NCBI RefSeq assembly: GCF_010728725.1
Contig: NZ_AP022607.1
Coordinates: 248,001 to 312,000, forward strand
Reading direction: 5' to 3'
DNA from: Mycobacterium branderi
GTDB taxonomy: Bacteria; Actinomycetota; Actinomycetes; Mycobacteriales; Mycobacteriaceae
DNA: 64,000 nucleotides
Positions 42,151-51,296 of the stretch are shown here, one piece after another. A program made the position numbers and the translations under genes. The notes under the pieces are model-generated. The model worked only from the letters and a program-made list of their open reading frames with translations, was not told the origin of the DNA and did no database searches. How positions within the stretch are numbered: position 1 is the first letter of the stretch; every line of letters begins with the position of its first letter.

Positions 42151-42574
42151 AAGCGCTGCTCCTCTTCGCCGGTGCGTCGATCACGACCGAGGCTCGTGAT
42201 GGCGCGATCGGATGACCGTGAGTCCCTGCACCTGGGCCGGCACGATGATGATCTAGCCAGCCACTTGGCGGCACCGGAAAAGGTGCGCAGCCCAGGCGAC
42301 ACGGCACGGCGCTGCCTCGCGGTCGCACCAGTCCCGTCGAATCGCCAACGCCGACAAAATCTGCGGAGGGCTCCTGCATGAGCCAGATTGTTCAACAGCC
42401 AGGCGCGGCGACCAGGGCGCTATCAGCGTAATCCGCAAAGCGACTGCAGCGGAAGCCTTCGGAACATTTGTCCCGATCCGGCACGTCGTGCAGCGCATTC
42501 CGCGGCTCTCACCATGGCCGGGTATGGGCGGCACACACCCATTGCAAGGGGTGCACACATGCCGAACGCTGGCA
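42151..42574. other. Non-coding flank of IS110 and intergenic region
   Basis: No gene is visible. The bases next to the transposase start (about 42151-42400) are the expected location of the IS110 left end and bridge RNA on the minus strand. Short inverted words are present, but I cannot define the element end or fold the RNA by eye. The rest separates the IS from the membrane-protein gene, which ends at 42575. Confidence 0.35.
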
Positions 42575-44188
42575 TCACACCGGGGACGGTTCACGGTCAC
42601 CCACCGCTGCCGTGAGGTAAGGCCTGGACAAGGCGAGGGCGCAGCTCACCACGAGCACCAGCACATACACCGGCAGCAAGTGGACGAAATGGGTGTAACC
42701 AATGGCAAAGTGGATCGCCAGCGCGGGTGCGGTGCCGAACAAGCAGCCAATGAGCAGCGACCACCAGACCCAGCGTTGCCCGCGGCGCCACCCCCACAGG
42801 CTGATCAGCGACACGGCCAGCCCGGCGCCGATCAGGGCGCCGCCGAACCCGGCGCGATCGTGCGCGATGAACGGCAGCAGATGCGTGTCGACCGATCGCA
42901 GGCCGGCGGAACTGGTGGCGAGGAATTCCAGATCGGTGGGAACGAAAACAGTTGTCAGACCCACCGCCGAGATCACGATCCCGGCCACGGCTAACCCCGC
43001 ACCGACACCGATCATCAGCAGCTGTCCCCACAACGCCCGGCGCCGTTGCAGCTCATGACCCTCCGCGATCGGTGGCCAGTGCGCACCCGACGGCGCCCGC
43101 CAGACAGCGCCCATGAACATCGGCAACAAGGCGGCGACAACCAGCGTGTGCAGCGGTTCGATGAAACCGGTGGCCAGGAAATAGAAAAACGTGAGAAACG
43201 TGATCAGACCGGAGACAAGGAACGCGTTGCGCGCCCAGCGGTGCCCCTGCCTGATGCCGCCCCACGACAGCCCGAGGTAGAGCACGCCGATGCCAATCAT
43301 GTTGCCGGCCATGGTGAGCCGGTCATGCTGCAGGAATCCGATCAGATGCTCATTGATGTGATGCAGCTGCGCCACCGACCGCCCGAGGTAGTCGCGGTCA
43401 TACCACAACAGCACCGGCCCCAGCGCGATCGCAGCTGCGCCCAGGCCAGCGACGATCATTCCCAGGCCCACCAGGATGCCCCACACCCATGCCGGCCACC
43501 GCCACGGTCTGACTGGGACGTCGCGCCACCGCGGCGGCGGCGACGTTGGGATGGCTGCTTCGATCACCCGGTTAAACCAGCCGGGCCCCGCGGCGATCAA
43601 CACTGACGGACGCGCCAGCACGATTACCGACTCGTCACTCAGCGCAGCCAGCGCGATGCGGATCTGCGGGGTCTCGAGACGGACAATGCCCGGGCCGGAC
43701 CCATCCGTCACCGTGTCGACATAGGGCGCGATGGCCTCGCGCACCTGCGCCGTGGCTGCGGCCGCGATGACTCGGCATCGTCGATCAGCCGCCGCGGCGC
43801 GAACCGCTTCGACCTCGCCGGGTCCCACCGGGCCGATTTCGATCACGCTGGCGCCCTGCACGGGAAGCACCGCGATGGCTTCCCGCGCCACCGCCGCCGG
43901 CACGGACGCGCCGAACCGGCCGATGAACTGCGGCGGGACGGGGGGATGGTCAAACACCCGCGGGATCCAGCGCCGCCCGCCAAAACGAGTGACCAGCAAA
44001 GCCAAGAAACGCAACGCCAGTAACTGGGTGCGCCGTTCGCCCAGAACGGCATTGGAGATCGGGCGCAACGGATGGTAGGTCCAATCCGGCACCCCAGAAG
44101 TCTCGCACGGATTCCACTGCGCGTTCCGCGCCAAACTGCAACAGGCCATCGCGCGGTCGGCTCCGGACAGCGTCAGCAGCCATTTCAC
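42575..44188 (-). CDS. Polytopic membrane protein with a soluble N-terminal domain
   Basis: The 537-residue protein has a soluble N-terminal 200 residues followed by about eight hydrophobic helices (from about residue 233 to 525). The N-terminal part contains HPLRPI and ASVIEIGPVGPGEVEAVR, which distantly recall dihydroorotate dehydrogenase (HPLRP, SIEIGTV), but the active-site residues are not evident. Between helices lie motifs LLWYDRDYLGRSVAQLHHINEHLIGFLQHDR and VDTHLLPFIAHDRAGF, an internal repeat. The two membrane halves therefore look like a duplicated four-helix unit with an extracytoplasmic loop. The enzyme-like part may now be only structural. The family cannot be named. Confidence 0.7.
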   Translation of the reverse strand: MKWLLTLSGADRAMACCSLARNAQWNPCETSGVPDWTYHPLRPISNAVLGERRTQLLALRFLALLVTRFGGRRWIPRVFDHPPVPPQFIGRFGASVPAAVAREAIAVLPVQGASVIEIGPVGPGEVEAVRAAAADRRCRVIAAAATAQVREAIAPYVDTVTDGSGPGIVRLETPQIRIALAALSDESVIVLARPSVLIAAGPGWFNRVIEAAIPTSPPPRWRDVPVRPWRWPAWVWGILVGLGMIVAGLGAAAIALGPVLLWYDRDYLGRSVAQLHHINEHLIGFLQHDRLTMAGNMIGIGVLYLGLSWGGIRQGHRWARNAFLVSGLITFLTFFYFLATGFIEPLHTLVVAALLPMFMGAVWRAPSGAHWPPIAEGHELQRRRALWGQLLMIGVGAGLAVAGIVISAVGLTTVFVPTDLEFLATSSAGLRSVDTHLLPFIAHDRAGFGGALIGAGLAVSLISLWGWRRGQRWVWWSLLIGCLFGTAPALAIHFAIGYTHFVHLLPVYVLVLVVSCALALSRPYLTAAVGDREPSPV

Positions 44189-44262
44189 CCGGGAAGGTTG
44201 ATCGCGACATGACCGGCGTTAGACTCAGCGCACAGCCAGCCACGTCCACGTTGGGGAAACTT

Positions 44263-44697
44263 ATGAGCCGCCGGTACTTCAGTCGCAGGAACTGCCGCCA
44301 CGCGGCGATACCCCTCGCCTTCGCCGCTGCAATCAGTGGAGTCGGGCTGCTGGTACCTGCACCGGCACATGCCGTTCCATCACCGGACGTGGATTACCTC
44401 TACAACGTGACGGTGCGGCGCGCGTACAACTTCCCGAATAACGACCCCATCGGTTACGGCCACACGATTTGCGACAAGGTCACCGGCGGCGAGGGTTTTG
44501 CCCAGGTGATGGGGGATGTGAAGAACGACGTCACCCCCAACGACGAGTATTCGGCCAACTACTTGGTCTCTTACGCGGTCAGTCAGTACTGTCCGGAGCA
44601 AATCTGGCAGCTGCGAAACTCCGCGGCCGGCTACCAACCGCCGCCGGGAACCGAGAGCCCGACCAGCGGGCTTCAAGGCGACGTAGCCGGAAAGTGA
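44263..44697 (+). CDS. DUF732 secreted protein
   Basis: The ATG at 44263 (GGGGAAA upstream) gives a Sec signal peptide (basic RRYFSRRNCRHAA, a hydrophobic core, cleavage after PAHA). A mature domain of about 100 residues follows with the DUF732 pattern: DVDYLYNV, Cys in HTICDKV, and Cys in YAVSQYCPEQI, forming the family disulfide. DUF732 proteins are small secreted helical proteins of mycobacteria with no proven role. It stands divergent from the large membrane protein gene. Confidence 0.8.
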   Translation: MSRRYFSRRNCRHAAIPLAFAAAISGVGLLVPAPAHAVPSPDVDYLYNVTVRRAYNFPNNDPIGYGHTICDKVTGGEGFAQVMGDVKNDVTPNDEYSANYLVSYAVSQYCPEQIWQLRNSAAGYQPPPGTESPTSGLQGDVAGK

Positions 44698-44886
44698 CGT
44701 AGGCTCGGTTTGCGCTCGGCATTGACGCGTGCCGAGTGTCGGGCGGGTCTTGCTATCAGGGGCGCGTGCGTCACTGTGACGAATGCTCAGACGTGGATCC
44801 CGGAGCGAGCGGCACGAGTGCCGACGCGCCTGCTCACAGTTTTTTCGCCGCTCGGATCAACAGCGCCCCTTGGCACTCAGCGTCCG

Positions 44887-45213
44887 TCAAGCGGTCGGCG
44901 TGATCTCAACCGGGTGTTCACTCAACGGTTCAATTACAATTCCCACGTTTTTCATCAACTCAATTGAGCGATTCGTCTCCAGCACACTCTCTATGTCGCC
45001 CTCAAGTATCATGTACCCGGCGCGGTTCATTCGCTCGTAAAATTCGATCATCGACTCCCTGCTGCGAAAAACAGGAAAGAACTGCATACCGTCGCGCCCC
45101 AGCAGAAAAAGCTTTTGTTTGCCGTCTTTTGTATCGCCGAAAGGGGTGGAGTAGTAAACCTTAGTATCTCCGGCAGCTGGTTCGGTTTGCTTGTTTCTTT
45201 TGAATAGGCTCAC
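44887..45213 (-). CDS. SseB-like small protein, possible immunity protein
   Basis: The GTG at 45213 has AAGGGAGA upstream. The 108-residue protein starts with a basic SLFKRNKQ, then shows the SseB-type order: strand KVYYSTPFG, QKLFLLGRDGMQFFPVFRSRESMIEFYERM, and a helical end. Codon use is less GC-rich than that of neighbours (many AAA, AGT, ATT), a sign of horizontal origin. SseB-fold proteins often act as immunity or accessory proteins of toxins. No toxin gene is adjacent. Confidence 0.6.
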   Translation of the reverse strand: MSLFKRNKQTEPAAGDTKVYYSTPFGDTKDGKQKLFLLGRDGMQFFPVFRSRESMIEFYERMNRAGYMILEGDIESVLETNRSIELMKNVGIVIEPLSEHPVEITPTA

Positions 45214-45291
45214 GATGTCTCCCTTAATGGCGGTTGCTTCCGACGATCTGCGGCGCCCTGCGCTCCGGGAAGCTGGATGGCTCTATCTGTA

Positions 45292-45675
45292 CTACGTGTG
45301 GAGGGCAATCGCATAGCCGACCGGAATCATTGCGAAATACACGGCCAAGCCGACCGGGATCCCGAGCAAAGGCGTCCAGCGGAAGCGTGCAGCGATGCCC
45401 GCGCCCGCGACGGCGCCACAAACGCCGGCGAACAGACACCCCCACGGAATCATGACCAGCACGTTCTGGCCGGTCGCTGATAGCTCGCACACCTTCTCGG
45501 TGCTGCCCTCATGGCATACGTCGGTGGCCATGGCCAGGGGAAACATCGCCACGACGGCGAACAGGAACCCGAGCAGCCCCAATGCGGCGAGGATGCCGAT
45601 GAACCACATCCAATGCTTTTGGAACCGGTTCACCGACCGCGGCGTCGCGCCGGGCCGATCGGTGGGGGACTCCAC
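45292..45675 (-). CDS. Small membrane protein with four helices
   Basis: The 127-residue protein has four hydrophobic segments (about residues 21-48, 72-98 as two, and 105-124). The first extracytoplasmic loop carries two cysteines (DVCHEGSTEKVCELS) likely to form a disulfide. The GTG start is at 45675. It follows the SseB-like gene on the same strand and may be co-transcribed with the gene at 45785-46156. Function unknown. Confidence 0.6.
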   Translation of the reverse strand: MESPTDRPGATPRSVNRFQKHWMWFIGILAALGLLGFLFAVVAMFPLAMATDVCHEGSTEKVCELSATGQNVLVMIPWGCLFAGVCGAVAGAGIAARFRWTPLLGIPVGLAVYFAMIPVGYAIALHT

Positions 45676-45784
45676 AGAGACAAGGGTAAGCAGCTACCGG
45701 CCTCGGGTGCTGAGAATCGCGCGACCCCGGCGATTGCACGCGCCGAATCCTGAGCACCAACAACGAAAATCGTTGACACATCAT

Positions 45785-46156
45785 CTATTCAGTAGTTGGC
45801 GTCCCGCCAAGCTCGGCGGTCCACACGTGATGCTTGTTGTTCCAGATCGCGGCATCGACAGGGTCGGTGATGCGGGTGTCGCCGGGACCGAAGGTGTCAT
45901 AGACCTCGACGGCCAGCTTGAAACTGGCCACCATGCTTGGTAGCGCCGCCTCATACCAGTTGCGCTCGAACTCGTTGAACGCATCTATTACCTGTTGGGT
46001 CTCAGCCGGAGCGGCCGCGGCTACCTTCTTGGCGCTTTCGACGGTGCGGCGCATCGTGGCCAACGTTTGCTGGCCGCGGATCAGTGTGCGGGCCAGCTCC
46101 CACACCACCTCCTGAGGATTCATGAAAAAGACGCTCTCCGCGTCGCGGTCGGCCAT
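45785..46156 (-). CDS. Helical hypothetical protein
   Basis: The ATG at 46156 has GAGGGGA upstream. The 123 residues are mostly helical: QEVVWELARTLIRGQQTLATMRRTVESAKKVAAAAP and QQVIDAFNEFERNWYEAALPSMVASFKLAVEVYDTFG, ending with a Trp-containing tail. Two antiparallel helices recall T7SS-associated proteins, but no W-x-G turn is visible. It could be a chaperone or small exported protein. The family is not recognised. Confidence 0.5.
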   Translation of the reverse strand: MADRDAESVFFMNPQEVVWELARTLIRGQQTLATMRRTVESAKKVAAAAPAETQQVIDAFNEFERNWYEAALPSMVASFKLAVEVYDTFGPGDTRITDPVDAAIWNNKHHVWTAELGGTPTTE

Positions 46157-46404
46157 GGCTTGATCCCCTCGGTGTCCGGTTTTGGCGCTGACGGAGGACC
46201 ATAGCGGTGCAAGCCCGCAGCAAGGGGCGTTTCCTGTTGATTGGCCGGCTCGGGCAGGGGGTCAGTCAGCGGAGGATTTTGGAAGCGGCAATGCCTACTT
46301 GTTTATTCTGCCCGCGGCGCGTGCCCCGGAGTTCGGCGTCTGGCCAGTGGCAGGCAACCGTGTCCGGGGCGGCCCGCGGCCCGGCGGGCGAACAGGAAGG
46401 CATC

Positions 46405-46545
46405 GTGTCGTTGTGGCGGAGACGAAAAGGCCGTTCCGGCAACGAGGCGACGCCGGCGCCGCGCAGTCAACCCGCCGGCGGCGCACCACCGATCACCGTC
46501 ACTGCCAACTCAGCTGATGGCCGCCGACTAAGCACCCGGCCGTGA
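46405..46545 (+). CDS. Very short basic protein (46 residues)
   Basis: The GTG at 46405 has AGGAAGG 5 bases upstream. The peptide begins SLWRRRKGRSGNEATPAP, similar in style to the N-terminus of the SseB-like protein (SLFKRNKQTEPAAG), then ends after ITVTANSADGRRL. It may be a shortened relative whose folded domain has been lost, or a genuine small gene. It ends 67 bases before the lipoprotein start. Confidence 0.35.
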   Translation: MSLWRRRKGRSGNEATPAPRSQPAGGAPPITVTANSADGRRLSTRP

Positions 46546-46612
46546 AACCATGTGTCCGGGCCAGATCCACCGGGCCCGGCCGACTCGTTGGGGGAGGGAC
46601 GATGACAGCACA

Positions 46613-47326
46613 GTGGGCTCAACGGTGCGTCGGTCACTAACGGCTCTGACACGCCTGCTCGTAGCCGTGCTGGCCGCCGGGTGCACCTCGACCGTCCAGG
46701 GCAGGGCCGTCCCCGCCGACACGTTAGGCCCGTTGCCGCCACCTCCGGTCGCGGCGAGCGCGCTCGATGGGCTGCTGCTGGGGGCCGACCAGATCAATGC
46801 CGCCATGCAAGCGACCGACATGACGGTCTGGATGGCTTTCGACAGCACCACCGAGGAAGATGTCGCTGATATTGATTGCCGGGCGGTGGCCATGCCGGGG
46901 GAGGGCAAGGTCTATGCAGGCACCGGATGGAGCGCCATCCGCGGCCGGCAACTCAATGAGCCGGGCGAGGTGGCCCAGTGGGATCACGTCGCCATCCAGG
47001 TGGTCGTCGCGTTCCGATCGGCTCGGCTGGCGACCGAGTTTTTTACCGCATCGACCGACAGTTGGCGTCGTTGCGCGAACCGGCGATTCTTCGATCCCAA
47101 GGAAAACCAACCCGATCTGGCATGGAGTGTGGGATCCGTCGCCACCACCCAGGGCGCCTTGACCACGTCGAAAACCCAAGAGCCCGGACCGGACTGGTTC
47201 TGCCAGCGGGCGATGATGGTGGCCAACAACGTCATTGCCGACGTCGAGACGTGCAGCGGCGACAAGACCGACCGGGCGGCGCCACAGATCGCCCACCAGA
47301 TCGTTGCGAAAATCCCCACCCGGTAG
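46613..47326 (+). CDS. PknH-sensor-type lipoprotein
   Basis: The GTG at 46613 gives a signal peptide with lipobox LAAGC (Cys at residue 23). The exported domain has the cysteine pattern of the PknH extracellular sensor: DIDCRAVA, SWRRCANRRFF, WFCQRAMM and DVETCSG, and the Trp-rich region SVWDH-like QWDHVAIQVVVAF. Compared with the lipoprotein at 1089-1874 the linker is shorter. It lies upstream of the Clp-N gene. It probably binds a small ligand at the cell surface. Confidence 0.75.
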   Translation: MGSTVRRSLTALTRLLVAVLAAGCTSTVQGRAVPADTLGPLPPPPVAASALDGLLLGADQINAAMQATDMTVWMAFDSTTEEDVADIDCRAVAMPGEGKVYAGTGWSAIRGRQLNEPGEVAQWDHVAIQVVVAFRSARLATEFFTASTDSWRRCANRRFFDPKENQPDLAWSVGSVATTQGALTTSKTQEPGPDWFCQRAMMVANNVIADVETCSGDKTDRAAPQIAHQIVAKIPTR

Positions 47327-47378
47327 GCCCCCGAATTTGGTGCTGCTGCACCCCTGAGCAGGGGCGCATGATGAGTGG

Positions 47379-48086
47379 ATGTTCGAGCGGTTCACCGACC
47401 AGGCGCGGGCCGCGGTCGTGGCGGCCAGCGAAGCTGCGCGCGAACTGCGGCACGATTACATCGGCACCGAGCACATCCTTTTGGGTCTGCTGCGCCGGCC
47501 CGAGACGCAGGCCGCCCGGGCGCTGGCCGGCCTGGGTGTTTCGGAGGACACAGCACGCCGCGATGTCATCGAGCAGGTCGGCACAGGCCATAACGCGGTC
47601 ACCGGGCACATCCCGTTCACACCCCGCGCCAAGAGCACGCTCGAGCAGTCGCTCAGCGAAGCCCTCGCCCTGCAGCACCCATACATCGGCACGGAGCACC
47701 TGCTGCTCGCCTTGGTCAGCCAGCCCGACGCCCGTGGCGCCCAAGTTCTTGCCGACCGGGTCGACGATCTGCTCGAGGTGCGTGCGGCGGTGCTCGACCG
47801 GTTAACGGCGGCGCCGCGAACCGAGGAAGATCGGGCAGTGCCGGAGGCGGAGGCGGGGCGGCGCACCATGCGCATCCGCGCCGCCGGCGACCTGTTGACG
47901 CTGGAGGTCACCGACCCCACGCTGGTCGAGCTTGCGCGCGCCGCCGCCACCGACCTTGGCGACCAGGTCGACGAGCCGGGCACCATACCCGGTGAGCTGC
48001 CTGCCGCCGCCAGCCTGGCCGCGGTGTGGCTTGCGCTGCGCGACAGCCTGGCCGACATCCGTCACCGCGCGGCAGGCCCGGCCTAG
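47379..48086 (+). CDS. Clp N-domain protein without ATPase domain
   Basis: FERFTDQARAAVVAASEAARELRHDYIGTEHILLGLL and, 70 residues later, FTPRAKSTLEQSLSEALALQHPYIGTEHLLLAL are the two repeats of a Clp N-terminal (substrate/adaptor-binding) domain. After residue 140 comes a helical, acidic part with no Walker motifs, so it is not a ClpC unfoldase (about 850 residues) but a stand-alone domain. Such proteins may compete for ClpC adaptors or protect against ClpC-targeting toxins, as proposed for ClpC2 of M. tuberculosis. Confidence 0.82.
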   Translation: MFERFTDQARAAVVAASEAARELRHDYIGTEHILLGLLRRPETQAARALAGLGVSEDTARRDVIEQVGTGHNAVTGHIPFTPRAKSTLEQSLSEALALQHPYIGTEHLLLALVSQPDARGAQVLADRVDDLLEVRAAVLDRLTAAPRTEEDRAVPEAEAGRRTMRIRAAGDLLTLEVTDPTLVELARAAATDLGDQVDEPGTIPGELPAAASLAAVWLALRDSLADIRHRAAGPA

Positions 48087-48167
48087 CGTGACCGCTTTGG
48101 ATGTGGAGGATCAGCCTTGCCTTTCGCCGAGCGTGCCTGCGGCCACCCACGGCAAGATTGGCGTCTG

Positions 48168-49334
48168 ATGATCGGCACCAAGGAGTGGTCTGCGGCGTTC
48201 CGACGGGCGTGCCGGCGGCACGGGATGCGCTTCGTGTCCGACGAAGGATTCCTCGTCGACGACGTTTACATCAGTTCCATCGGGCTGTACTTGCGCACAG
48301 CGAAGGCCGGCTGGAACCCGGAGGAAGTGGGGTGGACGATCGAGATCAAACCCCTCGCGCTTGATGAGGTGCTGTGGGCGGCGTTCATGCCCGAGGTGTC
48401 GATGGGCCCGCGGATGCGGGTCAACCGCCGCATCAACGGAGCCTTCCAGATTCGGGCGCGCACCATTGACACCGGTAATCGCTCGGTGTCGAAGGCAGAT
48501 CAGCCCGACCAGGTATGCGACGAGATCGTTGAGCATTACCTGGCGGTGCGCAGCGAGTTCATCACACGCCACCCCACGGTCGCCGATTTCCTCACCGTCG
48601 TCCACGCCCCCGGCGATGACCCGGCCCGCCCCATCCATCTGCAACGCGAGATCACCACCCTGATCGCCGCTGGCAACGGGCAGCGTGCCGCCGAGCTCGC
48701 AGAGGCCGCCCTGGCCCGCGGTGAACACGGCACCATGTCCAACAGCCGGGCCAACGTGCTCGAACTGCTCGCCGCCTACGCCAAAGGCCCAGACGCCTAC
48801 GCCGCGTTCATGAAAAGCCTGACACCCACCCACCGCCTTCAGTGGATCCGCGAAGACCGGCCCTCGGTCTGGGTCGAACTGGTCCGTGGCCGGCACCGAG
48901 GCAACTTCGCCGCCGATCTGCTGCAATTCGACGGGACCAACACGTGGGCCATCGTCCTCGAACAATGCCCGCCGGACGGCGCCGAACACGACCAAGCCGC
49001 CGTGCGATATTTACAAGCCGCTGGCACGGCCGAGGCGATGACCGTCGAAGTCCGCCAGCCCGGCGGACAGCAGTGGGGCGCGGTCTCGGTCCGCTCAGCA
49101 CTGGGCCACCCCGCGCCGCCCGGAGCGGCCCGCGATGTGGCGATCGTGCTGCCGCGAAGCACCGAAACGGTCTGCCAGTCCGAGGTTTTCACCGCCGAGG
49201 AGGCGGCTTGCCTGTTCGACACCTACTATCAGACCGGTGTCGTCTCCGATGACTACACGTTGCGGCCGATCGAGGGCTATGCCGGCGACGGAGGTTATGT
49301 GCAACCGCCATCCCAGGGCGGGCAGCTGACGTGA
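48168..49334 (+). CDS. Hypothetical protein, about 388 residues
   Basis: The ATG at 48168 is preferred; a TTG at 48117 would add 17 irregular residues. The N-terminal 110 residues are alpha/beta with WSAAFRRACRRHGMRF and YISSIGLYLRTAKAGW, VGWTIEIKPLALDEVLW. A helical middle follows (DQVCDEIVEHYLAVRSEF, AAELAEAALARGEHG). The C-terminal part ends with FTAEEAACLFDTYYQTGVVSDDYTLRPIEGY. The N-terminal pattern resembles DUF4304-like or other immunity-related folds, but I cannot assign it. It follows the Clp-N gene after 81 bases on the same strand. Confidence 0.65.
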   Translation: MIGTKEWSAAFRRACRRHGMRFVSDEGFLVDDVYISSIGLYLRTAKAGWNPEEVGWTIEIKPLALDEVLWAAFMPEVSMGPRMRVNRRINGAFQIRARTIDTGNRSVSKADQPDQVCDEIVEHYLAVRSEFITRHPTVADFLTVVHAPGDDPARPIHLQREITTLIAAGNGQRAAELAEAALARGEHGTMSNSRANVLELLAAYAKGPDAYAAFMKSLTPTHRLQWIREDRPSVWVELVRGRHRGNFAADLLQFDGTNTWAIVLEQCPPDGAEHDQAAVRYLQAAGTAEAMTVEVRQPGGQQWGAVSVRSALGHPAPPGAARDVAIVLPRSTETVCQSEVFTAEEAACLFDTYYQTGVVSDDYTLRPIEGYAGDGGYVQPPSQGGQLT

Positions 49335-50151
49335 GTCGCCCCAGAATTCGGGCACGCGCCCGAAGCCGAAAAACGGTGTCGATGCCCACGCGCCCACGGT
49401 GAGCGCCGCAGACACCGCATCGCCAAGGCGATGTGACCATCAGCCGCCACCACGGCCCCACCCTGGAGGTCAGCGAAGCCACCGAAATCCACAGGCCTGC
49501 AGCGGATCCGATCCGCAACGGCAACCCAGTCACGTGCACTGGCCGTCGACCCAGGCAATGATCCATCGCCGGCCGGCGCCTCGACCGGGATGGCGCAGTC
49601 GCCGTGTTGTCCGGTGACTACCTCCACCGCCACATTCACCACGGGTAGGCGGTCACCGTGCGCCCGGCCGAGCGTCACCGCCGGCACCATCCACGCCGTG
49701 CTCGGCGAAACCACCAGGTCCCCACTGGGACAACGTCCGGATCAACGACTTCCAACCCACAGGGAAGGATCCGCACCGCCGCGCTCGGGCACGGTCGGTA
49801 CCTCGCCCGCAACTCCCGGCGAGAAGGCACCGCCGGCCCGGCCCGCTGCGCCGCGCGTCGAGCCGGCACCCGTTGAGAAGTCGAGTAGAAATACCTTGAA
49901 GGCTGTCTCCGTTGTGCGAGAACACAGCTCGCCGCTCTAGCCTGGCATAAGACGCGCCACCGCCTACCGTTGCCGCGTACAGAAGGCCCCGTTGAAAATC
50001 CGGAACACGGCCTCGGGAGGTCAGCCTTTGTCACGAGGCATGGTAGCAATATGTTAGCTTCATCGTTCGCCGTGACCTCGAAAGCAGCTGCTGTGGCGCA
50101 GCATTTCCGCATAACCGGCTCAGGAAGTGCCGATCCGTTTCAAGGCGAGTC
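49335..50151. other. 0.8-kb stretch with decayed coding sequence
   Basis: No intact gene is visible. On the minus strand a 139-codon frame (49295-49714) has a few protein-like stretches (VVNVAVEVVTGQHGDCAIPVEAPAG, VDFGGFADLQGGAVVAADGHIAL) and is continued upstream in another frame, which suggests a degraded gene. It overlaps the end of the preceding gene and cannot be named. The right end is more AT-rich and should hold the promoter of the lipoprotein at 50152. Confidence 0.3.
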
Positions 50152-50718
50152 ATGATCCTGCGCCACGGTTCGGTCAATGCCTTATCCAAAGTTGGGACGC
50201 TACTGCTGGCGTTGCAGTTAATTGCGGGGTGCGCGGACATCGGCAAGCAATCGCTGAAGGTGATTCCGCCCGCCGAAGCTGTGAAAAAGATCGACGCGCA
50301 GACGAAAGGCTTCTCGATACCGAGCTCATTTCTGCCGATCAAGGCCTGCGAGCTACACACAGCACTCGGCTCAGCGAACATCAGCATCAGCGGCGCGTTC
50401 AAAGCTCCGACAAGAGATGTCAATACATATGTCGCCCAAGCCCACGCTCAGGGCGGAGTGCCGTTTTTTCGGCCCGCGGGATGTCCACCACCACCGCCAT
50501 CACAGCAAGGACCAGTAGCCGACCTATCCCCATCCTTTGTTGAGATGTGGTATGACTCTGGGGTATTCGCGCAGTGCACCACCCTCGAGTACTTGGAGAT
50601 TCCCAGCTCTGAATTGAGAAGCGAACGCGCAAGCGGCGGTGTTTACCGCCAGGTGGGCTCCGGCGCGAAAAACGATGACGAATCCACGGGCTTCGTCGTG
50701 CAATTCGTCATTCCCTGA
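50152..50718 (+). CDS. Lipoprotein of unknown family
   Basis: The ATG has AAGGCGAG upstream. Residues 1-27 are a signal peptide ending in the lipobox LIAGC (Cys27). The mature protein is about 160 residues with cysteines in IKACEL, PAGCPPPPP and AQCTT, and ends with beta-rich FVVQFVIP. The poly-Pro stretch probably separates two parts. It is not one of the well-known Lpp families I can recall. It lies alone, between two decayed regions. Confidence 0.7.
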   Translation: MILRHGSVNALSKVGTLLLALQLIAGCADIGKQSLKVIPPAEAVKKIDAQTKGFSIPSSFLPIKACELHTALGSANISISGAFKAPTRDVNTYVAQAHAQGGVPFFRPAGCPPPPPSQQGPVADLSPSFVEMWYDSGVFAQCTTLEYLEIPSSELRSERASGGVYRQVGSGAKNDDESTGFVVQFVIP

Positions 50719-51296
50719 AACCGCACCACACGAAGCCAGGCGCCACAGCCTTACACCCACGCTGCATCCAGCGCACTGCACGCCCGTCGAGCGTGCTGAT
50801 GGTGTCATTTTTCGACGCGGGTTACTGGCCAGCCAAACGAGGCTGAGGTGCGCCTCGACCGGCTTGTGCCTGGCGCAATTGAGTGCTGCGGTTGAACTAC
50901 TCACCCTCTTGGGGAGTGCCCGCCCATCGTCGACTGGGCAGTCGGCCACGTCGACACGAAGGCGTCGACCTCATCGGGGATTCCATCTTGGCTTCTTGTA
51001 GATCTCAAGCTTGACGCGTGGGGGTCATTGCTGAAAATACGGCACGCGCAACTCTTTCGCAGAGTGACCGTTACCGAACTTCGTTGCTGATGTCGACCGA
51101 CAGTATGGAATGGTCGGAACGGTGGTCGAACGTGTCGCGGCATTGGCCGTACAGGTGAATCCCGACATGGCTGCCGACTTTGACTGCTGCAGGCGGGCGC
51201 GGCGCCACGCCGACGATGGCCCCGAAATCCGCGCCCGTCGTAGCCCAGGACCCGATCGTGCGGATTGGTCATCGCATCCATGGCGCCACCGGCCCC
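50719..51296. other. 0.58-kb gap with a possible gene fragment on the minus strand
   Basis: The minus-strand frame ending at TAA 51071-51073 has about 65 protein-like codons (GADFGAIVGVAPRPPAAVKVG, then QCRDTFDHRSDHSILSVDI) but no start codon, suggesting the tail of a decayed gene. The next frame carries TNPHDRVLGYDGRG just upstream. Nothing else can be supported here. Confidence 0.3.

Noticed and set aside
42575..44188. Calling the large membrane protein a dihydroorotate dehydrogenase
   Set aside because: Only HPLRP and SVIEIGPV resemble that enzyme; the flavin- and substrate-binding residues are absent and most of the protein is membrane-embedded.
48117..48167. Extended N-terminus of the 388-residue protein from TTG
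   Set aside because: The added residues are Cys/Arg/His-rich and unlike the rest; ATG 48168 fits better.
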